Positions 33,389 to 40,963 of a DNA stretch of 64,000 nucleotides are shown piece by piece. Below the pieces are notes generated by a model, which saw only the letters and a list, made by a program, of their open reading frames with translations, made no database searches and was not told where the DNA came from. Position numbers and translations under genes: made by a program. Source of the stretch: Bacteroidaceae bacterium (GTDB lineage Bacteria; Bacteroidota; Bacteroidia; Bacteroidales; Bacteroidaceae); the NCBI GenBank assembly GCA_017483765.1, contig JAFUVE010000031.1, forward strand, positions 1 through 64,000, written 5' to 3'. Every line of letters begins with the position of its first letter. Positions within the stretch are counted from its first letter, which is position 1.

Positions 33389-34993
33389 ATGGAAGAGAAC
33401 GAGACGTGCCACGAGCTTGACAACCTGATGGAGGGGGTGGACCTGGAACAGGCCAGGTACCCTTTAGGCAATCAGTCATTTGAGAAGATTATCTCAGACG
33501 GCAAGTACTATGTGGACAAGACGGCACTGATTTATCGCATGACGCATACATACAATTACGTTTTCCTGAGCCGGCCGCGTCGGTTCGGCAAGTCGTTGCT
33601 GTGTTCCACGTTGGCTTCCTATTTCCGAGGTGAGAAGGAGTTGTTCAAGGGACTGGCGATGGACCGTCTGGAGAAGGAGTGGAAGTGCTATCCTGTGATT
33701 CACCTGAGCCTGGCATCGGTGAAGAGCGACGACCCCTCAGGAATCAAAGGCTTGATAGACGACAAGCTGGAGCTGATAGAGGAGGGTTTCGGCATTTCTC
33801 CAAAGACAGGCGACTTAGGCAGGCGCCTGAACAATATCATATTGGGATGCCATAAGAAATTTGGTGAGAAGGTGGTGGTGATTCTCGACGAGTACGACGC
33901 CCCTTTGCTGAATGTGCTCCATGAGCCGGATAAGCTGAAAGATGTCCGTCAGACCATGCGTACGCTTTTCTCCCCGCTGAAGGACTGCGACCCATATTTG
34001 CGGTTCCTGTTCATCACAGGCATCACGAAGTTCTCGCAGCTGAGCATCTTCAGCGAGATCAACAACCTGACCCTTGTCAGCATGGACGACGAGTACTCCA
34101 CGCTGTGTGGCTTCACGCAGCAGGAGGTGGAGACGGTGTTCACTGACGGCATCGACGCGCTGGCAACGAAAAAAGGCTTGAGCCGTGAACAGACGCTCGA
34201 CGAGCTTCGCCAGACCTACGACGGTTACCATTTCTCGGCCGATTCTCCCGGTGTGTACAATCCCTACAGCATTGTCAACGCCTTGGCAAAGAAGAAGACA
34301 GAGAATTACTGGTTTGCCACGGGAACACCGAGCTTCCTAGTTCATATGCTCAGGCAGTTCAACACCGACTTCTCAAGCATCGACGGAAGCGAGGCGATGG
34401 AGTCGAGCTTCGACGCACCCACCGAGAACATGCACTCCATTCTCCCGCTGTTCTACCAAAGCGGCTACATAACCATCAAAAGCTACAACGAGCGTGCAAG
34501 GCTCTATACCCTGGGCTTTCCGAACAAGGAGGTGAAGAACGGACTGATGGAGAATCTCTACCCTTACTATGTGGCAGCTGACACGGAACACCGCGACACA
34601 AATATCTGGCGCATCAGCGAGGGATTCCTGAACCACGACCTCGACCAGGTGTTCCAGACGCTTCAGGCCTTCCTCGAGGGCATCCCCTACCAGGACAGCC
34701 ATTTCGACGAGAACCACTGGACACAGATGCTCTATGTCGTCTTCTCACTGCTGGGCATCTACACCGAGTCGCAGGTGCGGACGGCGAAAGGCCGTATCGA
34801 CATCGTGGTGAAGACGGCTGACGACATCTACGTGATGGAGGTGAAGCTGGACCGTCCCGCCCGCGAGGCGCTGGAGCAGATTGACGCGAAAAGCTACCTC
34901 GTTCCTTACAGCCTCGACGGCCGTCGGCTGACGAAAATCGGCATGTCGTTCTCCACCGAGCAGCGCAACGTGACGGAATGGACGGTAGGCTGA
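33389..34993 (+). CDS. AAA-ATPase-like / PD-(D/E)XK nuclease (DUF1703 family), copy 2
   Basis: 534 residues from ATG 33389; a longer frame to 33347 would start inside the promoter and is rejected. Walker A is SRPRRFGKS (61-69) and Walker B is VVVILDEYDAP (162-172). Nuclease residues are D471 (GRID), E484 and K486 (EVK). Residues 292-415 are clearly different from copies 1 and 3 (for example MLRQFNTDFSSIDGSEAM), while both ends are almost identical to copy 1. This middle block is probably a specificity or partner-binding region. The family is abundant in Bacteroidetes, its biological role is unestablished, and a nucleic-acid-targeting ATPase/nuclease is inferred from motifs. A terminator follows. 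Confidence 0.9.
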   Translation: MEENETCHELDNLMEGVDLEQARYPLGNQSFEKIISDGKYYVDKTALIYRMTHTYNYVFLSRPRRFGKSLLCSTLASYFRGEKELFKGLAMDRLEKEWKCYPVIHLSLASVKSDDPSGIKGLIDDKLELIEEGFGISPKTGDLGRRLNNIILGCHKKFGEKVVVILDEYDAPLLNVLHEPDKLKDVRQTMRTLFSPLKDCDPYLRFLFITGITKFSQLSIFSEINNLTLVSMDDEYSTLCGFTQQEVETVFTDGIDALATKKGLSREQTLDELRQTYDGYHFSADSPGVYNPYSIVNALAKKKTENYWFATGTPSFLVHMLRQFNTDFSSIDGSEAMESSFDAPTENMHSILPLFYQSGYITIKSYNERARLYTLGFPNKEVKNGLMENLYPYYVAADTEHRDTNIWRISEGFLNHDLDQVFQTLQAFLEGIPYQDSHFDENHWTQMLYVVFSLLGIYTESQVRTAKGRIDIVVKTADDIYVMEVKLDRPAREALEQIDAKSYLVPYSLDGRRLTKIGMSFSTEQRNVTEWTVG

Positions 34994-35012
34994 GACACTT
35001 TTCCTTATCAAG

Positions 35013-35051
35013 AAACACACCTCATCTGAGTTTTATTTTCAGAGGGTGTTT
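35013..35051 (+). terminator. Terminator after copy 2
   Basis: AAACAC-A-CCTC pairs with GAGG-GTGTTT (one bulged A), followed by T's, 20 bases past the stop. Confidence 0.7.
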
Positions 35052-35062
35052 TTAGAAAAACT

Positions 35063-35097
35063 TAAATACTAAATCGTAAATTCCAAACCGTAAATTC
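35063..35097 (+). repeat. Heptamer-repeat leader of the flavodoxin gene
   Basis: Five 7-base units in register (TAAATAC, TAAATCG, TAAATTC, CAAACCG, TAAATTC), ending 9 bases before the ATG. Confidence 0.75.
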
Positions 35098-35106
35098 AAT
35101 ATTAAA

Positions 35107-35673
35107 ATGAAACGTATCCTTTTAATGATGGCAGTAGTTGCAGTTACGACACTGTCATGCACCGGGCAGAACCAGAACAAAACAAGTGAACATTCAAAAA
35201 CTTCAGACATGAAGACATTAGTGACTTACTTTTCCGCCACAGGAACCACGAAAAAGGCTGCTCAGCAGCTGGCGGACATCATCGGAGCCGATCTCTATGA
35301 GATCACGCCGGAAACACCATACACCGACGCAGACCTCGACTGGACCAACAAGCAGTCGCGCTCATCCGTCGAGATGAAGGACCTCAGCAGCCGGCCTGCC
35401 ATCAAGGGAACCGTCGACAACCTCAGCCTGTACGACACCGTCTATATCGGATTCCCGATCTGGTGGTACACGGCACCTACCATCATCAACACTTTCATCG
35501 AGGCCAACGACCTCAAGGGAAAAACTGTCGTGCCGTTTGCCACATCGGGCGGAAGCACCATCGAGAAGTCTTGTGAAGACCTCAAGAAGACCTATCCCGA
35601 CCTGAAATGGAAACAAGGAAAACTGCTCAACTCCATCAACCGCGAGGAAATCGAGGCGTGGAACAAGGAATGA
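35107..35673 (+). CDS. Flavodoxin-family lipoprotein
   Basis: 188 residues. The lipoprotein signal has a lipobox ending LSC at about residue 18, so the protein is probably anchored in the periplasm or outer membrane. The flavodoxin domain has the FMN phosphate loop [13 protein letters not shown] (about 38-50), [10 protein letters not shown] (about 118-127) and ATSGGSTI (about 145-152), the flavodoxin_4 pattern. An exported flavodoxin cannot use cytoplasmic reductants directly, so it may take electrons from a membrane carrier. The gene just downstream is the kelch/AraC sensor, 43 bases away. No -33/-7 promoter is visible in the 61 bases after the copy 2 terminator. Confidence 0.85.
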   Translation: MKRILLMMAVVAVTTLSCTGQNQNKTSEHSKTSDMKTLVTYFSATGTTKKAAQQLADIIGADLYEITPETPYTDADLDWTNKQSRSSVEMKDLSSRPAIKGTVDNLSLYDTVYIGFPIWWYTAPTIINTFIEANDLKGKTVVPFATSGGSTIEKSCEDLKKTYPDLKWKQGKLLNSINREEIEAWNKE

Positions 35674-35716
35674 CAAGACTTTCCATAACGGAATTACTGT
35701 TGTCTTCCCGCAACTG

Positions 35717-37054
35717 ATGACCTGGAGAATTATCATAATGACATGGCTCTTCATGCTGACAAAAGCATGGGGCTATGCTTCCGTGCCCGAAGAGGACACC
35801 ATCGCCAACTGCCCGTTCGTGCCACTCAGGGTGACGCAACTGCCGAGGCTGAACATACCCCGTACCGGTCATCACACCGTCTGTCTCGGCAACGAGATAC
35901 TTGTCGCCGGAGGGCATAAGTCTGGATTCGTTCTCACCGACACGGCCGAATTATTCGACGGTAGGGAGTGGAGGAAGATGCCAACTGCCTATAATCATGA
36001 TTTCGGACTCTTCCTAAGAATGAAGTCGGGAAAAATACTTTTTGCCGGTGGATGCAGCCAGGACCTCGGTATCGGACATATCTTCTCCGCAGAGTGCTAT
36101 CATCCTGACAACCACACTTTTGAGGGATTCGGCTGTCTCGACTACAAGCGGTGTTTCGCTGAAAGCATCGAGATGGACAGCGGACAAGTCATCATAACCG
36201 GAAACTGGTACCACGATGATGCCGTAGAGCGGTTCGACGGAAAAAAATTCTTCTCTTTCGAGAAGAAGGTGACACAAAATCGGGCCAGGCCATACATCTT
36301 CCGTACTTCCAACGACAACCTGATGATATTCAGTGCTATCGATGAACATGGAAACCCTCATGACCAAATCATTATCGACCAGCTGCACGGGCTGCCTTCC
36401 CAAGCTGAGATCTTCAAGAAGTGGAAACCTATGCCGACATTGCTCGACCATCCGGCACAAGACAGTTTTGTGGGGGACGAAAAGAAAGGGGAATACAAAT
36501 ACCTTTTTCCTGTGATTCAAGGAGATGACGGGGATCACATCCGGCAGATAGAAATCGCTATCACCGACGGCACCGACATTTCACTTCTGTCAACCAACCG
36601 GCTCATCCCCTTGACATGTGAATACGGCGACATCACTTATTTTGCCTCAGTCATTGCCGACCGTAAGTCAGGCAGGGCATACCTCATGGGGCGCGGTAAC
36701 GATGCACGGCTCTACGTGGCCAGATTTGAGTATCCACCCGTTTTCAAAGGAGAAAGGGCTAAAGTCACCCTGTTCGTGACTGAGCCATTGACGGATGTGG
36801 GGATGACAACGCCCGTACTCACTTCCGACGGCAATATCCTGCTGGCAGGAGGACACAACAACGACAATTTTGCTCCGAAAGGTGGAGCTGTGATCCTGCA
36901 TGTCAGATCAGACAAAGATGCGCTATGCATCACCGATAGTCAGGAGGGGTATGAGCAGCTGTCTTTCAAGTGGTGGATAATAGCTATAGCTGGTTTTCTG
37001 CTTTTGGCTGGGGCTGTGTTCTTTGCAAGAAAAGAAAGACATCCCGGCCTGTGA
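35717..37054 (+). CDS. Kelch-like beta-propeller membrane protein, sensor half of a split regulator
   Basis: 445 residues. An N-terminal signal or anchor is followed by an extracytoplasmic region with kelch-type repeats (NEILVAGGHKSG, GKILFAGGCSQ, GNILLAGGHNND) and a C-terminal membrane helix (WWIIAIAGFLLLAGAVFF), then seven residues and a stop. The cytoplasmic DNA-binding domain expected after such a sensor is encoded immediately afterwards in the -1 frame. Either a frameshift split a one-piece kelch-TM-AraC regulator or the two halves are made as coupled proteins. The ligand may be a glycan or sugar lactone (speculation). Confidence 0.75.
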   Translation: MTWRIIIMTWLFMLTKAWGYASVPEEDTIANCPFVPLRVTQLPRLNIPRTGHHTVCLGNEILVAGGHKSGFVLTDTAELFDGREWRKMPTAYNHDFGLFLRMKSGKILFAGGCSQDLGIGHIFSAECYHPDNHTFEGFGCLDYKRCFAESIEMDSGQVIITGNWYHDDAVERFDGKKFFSFEKKVTQNRARPYIFRTSNDNLMIFSAIDEHGNPHDQIIIDQLHGLPSQAEIFKKWKPMPTLLDHPAQDSFVGDEKKGEYKYLFPVIQGDDGDHIRQIEIAITDGTDISLLSTNRLIPLTCEYGDITYFASVIADRKSGRAYLMGRGNDARLYVARFEYPPVFKGERAKVTLFVTEPLTDVGMTTPVLTSDGNILLAGGHNNDNFAPKGGAVILHVRSDKDALCITDSQEGYEQLSFKWWIIAIAGFLLLAGAVFFARKERHPGL

Positions 37055-37482
37055 ACGCAGAGTGCTCTCAGGAGGAAGTTTCATCAGATTCTCTTGAAAG
37101 AGCAAGCAAAGCTGTGAAAAGCCAGGATCCGAAGTCGCAGGAGAGTGAGGACGAACTTATGAAACGGATTTGCCAACTCATTGAAAACGAGCGGTTATAC
37201 CTGCGCACCCGGCTCAAAGTCTCTGATGTGGCAGCCGCGCTCGAAACAAACAGCACGTATGTCACCGACTGCATCAACTCCAAGCGCGGGTGCTCATTCT
37301 CGCAATTCATCAATGAATATAGAGTGAACCATGCAAAACAGCTTATGGTCGATAACCCGGAAATGAAAATGGTGACGGTATGCACCGAGTCCGGGTTCTC
37401 CAATGAGACTTCCTTTTTCCGCACATTCAAGCAGGTCGCGGGATACACGCCGCGTGAGTGGCTCCAATTGAGAAACGGGTAA
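37051..37482 (+). CDS. AraC-type DNA-binding domain, output half of the split regulator
   Basis: About 143 residues if it starts at GTG 37051, which overlaps the upstream TGA as GTGA. A longer frame from ATG 36970 would read the sensor's membrane-helix codons out of frame and is unlikely to be natural. The C-terminal 100 residues form a complete AraC/XylS double helix-turn-helix (LKVSDVAAALETNSTYVTDCI, shown in part, and VCTESGFSNETSFFRTFKQV, then AGYTPREW). No sensor or membrane segment of its own is present, so its control must come from the kelch protein. A strong terminator follows 50 bases downstream. Confidence 0.75.
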   Translation: MNAECSQEEVSSDSLERASKAVKSQDPKSQESEDELMKRICQLIENERLYLRTRLKVSDVAAALETNSTYVTDCINSKRGCSFSQFINEYRVNHAKQLMVDNPEMKMVTVCTESGFSNETSFFRTFKQVAGYTPREWLQLRNG

Positions 37483-37532
37483 GAATCCGACACCTTTCTC
37501 AGCAGACAGGTCCGAGCCATAAATGAAAATAT

Positions 37533-37573
37533 GGAAATCCACTCACAAATCCACGATTTGTAAGTGGATTTCC
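37533..37573 (+). terminator. Terminator after the AraC-domain gene
   Basis: GGAAATCCACT/AGTGGATTTCC (11 bp) plus ACAAAT/ATTTGT (6 bp) form a nearly continuous 17-bp stem. Confidence 0.8.
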
Positions 37574-37607
37574 TTTGGTTGTTAGTTTACGAAGGTCTTT
37601 TTTTGTG

Positions 37608-37615
37608 TAAATTTG
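37608..37615 (+). promoter_or_regulatory. Likely -7 element for the 37665 gene
   Basis: TAAATTTG, 50 bases before the start; a weak TTTA lies 18 bases upstream instead of TTTG. Confidence 0.5.
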
Positions 37616-37664
37616 CCGGCAGATTGAAATCAACCACTTATTATTAACCTATTATTTATTTTTT

Positions 37665-38108
37665 ATGATGAAGAAATTTTTAGTTTTTGTGGCTTTTATT
37701 GCTGTTTGCATATCCATGAATGCACATAAAGTAAGTTCTGAGAAGCGCGACCAGGTCATCTCCAACATGATTTTCAACATGATCCCTGTGGGGAACAAAT
37801 TTGCCATCACCCGTACTCCGATTAGCTATTATCAATATTGGGTGATTACTGGAGAGAAGGCACATTCATCCACCACGAGTGTCAGCCAGGCCGCTTATGT
37901 GAGCCGTGCCAAACAGGAGAAAGTGGCCAATACGCTTAATAAGGAATGTGACGGTGTCTTGAACTTCAGGATTGCAACGCCCTCAGAAATTATGGAGGCA
38001 CAGAAACGGGGATTGCAAGGCGACATCCAGCATCATGGGGGCGGAACACATGGATTCTACCTTGTGCTCCCATTCAAACAGTGGCAGCCCTTCCAGAATG
38101 CAGGATAA
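37665..38108 (+). CDS. Small secreted protein, possibly a reduced FGE-fold domain
   Basis: 147 residues with a signal peptide (1-20). I do not recognise a named family with certainty. Three stretches echo FGE-sulfatase domains: FAITRTPISYYQYWVITGE (compare the 'iskteVTq.qW..v.G' start), LNFRIATPSEIMEAQKRG (compare FRLPTEAEWEYAARGG) and GFYLVLP (compare GLRLVL at the end of the protein at 32247). The central portion of the normal 220-residue fold is missing, so it is either a minimal relative or a decayed copy kept in frame. It is probably exported. Confidence 0.6.
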   Translation: MMKKFLVFVAFIAVCISMNAHKVSSEKRDQVISNMIFNMIPVGNKFAITRTPISYYQYWVITGEKAHSSTTSVSQAAYVSRAKQEKVANTLNKECDGVLNFRIATPSEIMEAQKRGLQGDIQHHGGGTHGFYLVLPFKQWQPFQNAG

Positions 38109-38147
38109 CAACAACTGCTCTGTATATTCTTTTTCAACTGAAACGCA

Positions 38148-38789
38148 ATGAACGATTCTGTACAGCAACAGCAATCATCCGATCCGGGCACAAGGGTGAC
38201 TTTGTGCCCGGACGGTGTGTACCGCTGGACTTACACCGTGAATCTCTACAAAAACCTGTCCATTCTCTACGATCTGCTCAAGGTTGTGGGCTTATGTTTC
38301 GGCTTTGTTTTCCTTTTGATGATAGCGGTTAACCTCTTCTCCGGAGACATGGATGCCGACGCCATCAAGGGTATCCTCATCGCCATTGTCTCTACCTGCG
38401 CGTTTATGTTTGTCATCAGCCTGATTTCTTACTACATCTGGGCTATGATGAAAGGCGGCGAATACTGTGCGCTTATGGAGATGGACGAAAACGGAGTGAC
38501 CCACACGCAGATGGACAAGCACGTGACACGCACCCGGATGGCGGGATTCATCGCCGGCCTGCTGGGAGTGGCGACGGACTCTCCCCAGCTCACCGCCAAC
38601 AGCATACTTGCAGCTTCTGTCAATTCCTGGAATACGGAGTTCAAAAAGGTGAGAAAGGTGATCCCAGTGAGAAAACGGAACCTTATCAAGGTGAACTGCC
38701 GATTCACAAAAAACCGCGTCTTTGTCGAGCCGGATGACTACGGATTCGTGCTTGACTTCATCTCAAGACGATGCATTAACACAAAGTGA
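38148..38789 (+). CDS. Hypothetical protein with two membrane helices
   Basis: 213 residues. A soluble N-terminus of about 45 residues is followed by two adjacent membrane helices (VVGLCFGFVFLLMIAVNLF and GILIAIVSTCAFMFVISLISY) and a basic C-terminal domain (about 110-213) with a predicted beta-rich pattern ending FVLDFISRRCINTK. No family was recognised. It starts 39 bases after the small secreted protein gene and is probably in the same transcript. Confidence 0.7.
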   Translation: MNDSVQQQQSSDPGTRVTLCPDGVYRWTYTVNLYKNLSILYDLLKVVGLCFGFVFLLMIAVNLFSGDMDADAIKGILIAIVSTCAFMFVISLISYYIWAMMKGGEYCALMEMDENGVTHTQMDKHVTRTRMAGFIAGLLGVATDSPQLTANSILAASVNSWNTEFKKVRKVIPVRKRNLIKVNCRFTKNRVFVEPDDYGFVLDFISRRCINTK

Positions 38790-38829
38790 CAAATAAATAT
38801 AGGACATTTGCTTTGCAAAATGGCTTCTT

Positions 38830-38857
38830 TGTGTGTCTTGAGCGAAAAAGACACACA
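38830..38857 (+). terminator. Inverted repeat, probable terminator
   Basis: TGTGTGTCTT and AAGACACACA form a perfect 10-bp stem with an 8-base loop, 40 bases past the previous stop and 60 bases ahead of the copy 3 promoter. Confidence 0.6.
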
Positions 38858-38917
38858 GCTTGCTTTTGGTTCGCTCCTGTCCTCCTGGCAGCACTCAGAA
38901 AACTTGACGCTCAATAA

Positions 38918-38949
38918 TTTGGAGAATTGGAAAAATATGCTTATTTTTG
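38918..38949 (+). promoter_or_regulatory. Promoter of AAA/nuclease copy 3
   Basis: TTTG (38918-38921), 20 bases, TATTTTTG (38942-38949), followed by GCCGTCAGAA exactly as at copy 2. Confidence 0.85.
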
Positions 38950-38976
38950 CCGTCAGAAAGTAAAAACGGAAATGAC

Positions 38977-40587
38977 ATGAACGAGAATGAGATGAGTCAG
39001 GAGCTTGAATGCCTGATGGACGGCATGGGCCAGGAGCAAGCCAGATATCCTCTGGGCAACCAGACCTTCGAGGAAATCATCACAGCCGGCAAATACTATG
39101 TCGATAAGACGGCGCTGGTGTTCCGAATGACGCATACATACAAGTACGTGTTCCTGAGCCGGCCGCGCCGGTTCGGCAAGTCGCTGCTGTGCTCCACGCT
39201 CGCCTCCTATTTCCAGGGGGAGAAGGAGCTGTTCAAGGGGCTGATGATGGAGCGGTTGGAGAAGGAGTGGAAACAGTATCCTGTGATTCACCTGAGCCTG
39301 GCGTCGGTGAAGAGCGACGACCCTGCGGAGATCAAAGGGCTGATTGACGACAAGCTGGAGGTGATAGAGGACGGTTTCGGCATTCAGGCAAAGACAGGCG
39401 GCTTGGGCAGACGCCTTGGCAATATCATATTGAAATGTCATGCGAAATACGGTGAGAAGGTGGTGGTGATTCTCGACGAGTACGACGCTCCGTTGCTCAA
39501 CGTGCTGCACGAGCCTGAGAAGCAGAAAACGGTCCGCCAGATTATGCGCACCCTTTTCTCCCCGCTGAAGGACAGCGATCCCTATCTGCGGTTCCTGTTC
39601 ATCACAGGCATCACGAAATTCTCCCAGCTGAGCATCTTCAGCGAGTTGAACAACCTGAAGGCGATCAGCATGCTGCCGGAATACGCCACGCTGTGCGGCT
39701 TCACGCAGCTGGAACTGGAAAATACATTTCAGGAAGGAATCAGCAAGCTGGCAGAGAAAACAGGGCTGACCCGGGAGCAGACGCTTGACGCGTTGCGTCA
39801 GACCTACGACGGCTACCATTTTTCCGCTGATTCACCTGGCGTTTATAACCCCTACAGCATCGTCAACGCTCTTTCCGATAGTAAATTGGAGAATTACTGG
39901 TTTGCCACGGGAACGCCGTCCTTTCTTGTAGATACATTGAAGGAATTCCATACCGATATCGCCGATGTTGACGGGAACGACGCGTCCGTAGAGGAGTTCG
40001 ACGCACCGACAGAGAACATGCACTCCATCCTTCCGCTGTTCTACCAGAGCGGCTACCTCACCATCAAGGGTTACGACCCGGAGTTCAGCATTTATACGCT
40101 GGGATACCCCAACAAGGAAGTCCGTACGGGTTTGCTTGACGCGCTTTACCCATTTTATGTCACAAAGGACACACGGGGAAGGTCTGACGCGCTGCGTTCG
40201 ATAGTCAAGGGATTCAGAAGCCACGACCTCGACCAGGTGTTCCAGGTGCTGCAGGCCTTCCTCGAGGGCATCCCCTACCAGGACAGCCACTTCGACGAGA
40301 ACCACTGGACACAGTTGCTCTACGTCGTTTTCTCCCTGCTGGGCATCCACACGGAGTCTCAGGTGCGCACGGCGAAAGGCCGTATCGACATCGTGGTGAA
40401 GACGGCGGACTACATCTACGTGATGGAGGTGAAGTTGGACCGCCCCGCCCGCGAGGCGCTGGAGCAGATCGATGCCAAGGGCTACCTCGTTCCTTACACC
40501 CTCGACGGCCGCCGCCTGACCAAGATCGGCATGACCTTCTCCACCAAGGAGCGCAACGTGACGGAATTTTGTGCCTTTGAGGTTTGA
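38977..40587 (+). CDS. AAA-ATPase-like / PD-(D/E)XK nuclease (DUF1703 family), copy 3
   Basis: 536 residues from ATG 38977; an extension to a TTG at 38947 falls in the -7 promoter box. Walker A is at 61-69 and Walker B (VVVILDEYDAP) at 162-172. Nuclease residues D471, E484 and K486 are all intact. Residues 225-275 (LKAISMLPEYATLCGFTQLELENTF, shown in part: ISMLPEYATLCGF) differ from copies 1 and 2, while residues 292-415 closely match copy 1. The extreme C-terminus (TEFCAFEV) is unique. Function is unknown as for the other copies. Confidence 0.9.
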   Translation: MNENEMSQELECLMDGMGQEQARYPLGNQTFEEIITAGKYYVDKTALVFRMTHTYKYVFLSRPRRFGKSLLCSTLASYFQGEKELFKGLMMERLEKEWKQYPVIHLSLASVKSDDPAEIKGLIDDKLEVIEDGFGIQAKTGGLGRRLGNIILKCHAKYGEKVVVILDEYDAPLLNVLHEPEKQKTVRQIMRTLFSPLKDSDPYLRFLFITGITKFSQLSIFSELNNLKAISMLPEYATLCGFTQLELENTFQEGISKLAEKTGLTREQTLDALRQTYDGYHFSADSPGVYNPYSIVNALSDSKLENYWFATGTPSFLVDTLKEFHTDIADVDGNDASVEEFDAPTENMHSILPLFYQSGYLTIKGYDPEFSIYTLGYPNKEVRTGLLDALYPFYVTKDTRGRSDALRSIVKGFRSHDLDQVFQVLQAFLEGIPYQDSHFDENHWTQLLYVVFSLLGIHTESQVRTAKGRIDIVVKTADYIYVMEVKLDRPAREALEQIDAKGYLVPYTLDGRRLTKIGMTFSTKERNVTEFCAFEV

Positions 40588-40963
40588 ACATTGAACTTTA
40601 TCTTGCGGACTCGTTTTTGTTACGGTTGCAGGGGAGACACCGTTTGTGGGCATCTCTACAGTATGTCCGTCAGCTGTGAGTGGCATCTGCGACTGCATAT
40701 CGTCAACTACAACTATTATTTTTTCGTTAAAAATAGGAGAATTCATTTGTCGGGGATATAAATAATGTGTAAATTTGCAAAATATTTTTGAATAAATTCA
40801 TCCTACAATCCAGCCAGAATGTGGAGACTGTAAGAAGAGAATGAGGTTTTAGATAGAATTGGATGTGATTTACTTTTGGAATGAATTTCGCCAAACCTCA
40901 CTATGTCAAAACTTTATCTGACTTTATTGGACTCTACAAATCGTATATCAAATTCTTATATTC
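40588..40963 (+). other. Intergenic region upstream of the Ig-like surface protein
   Basis: 376 bases without a credible gene. It contains the promoter at 40746-40777 and about 180 bases of A/T-rich leader. Two TTGAAC repeats just after the copy 3 stop are not followed by a start codon. Nothing else was seen. Confidence 0.6.
40746..40777 (+). promoter_or_regulatory. Promoter of the 1415-residue surface protein gene
   Basis: TTTG (40746-40749), 20 bases, TAAATTTG (40770-40777). The resulting leader is unusually long, about 180 bases. Confidence 0.8.

Noticed and set aside
36970-37050. ATG 36970 as the start of the AraC-domain gene
   Set aside because: It would translate the kelch protein's membrane-helix codons out of frame, giving an unrelated N-terminus; GTG 37051 overlapping the stop fits better.
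40588-40640. TTGAAC repeats after copy 3 as another heptamer leader
   Set aside because: Only two units and no start codon follows.
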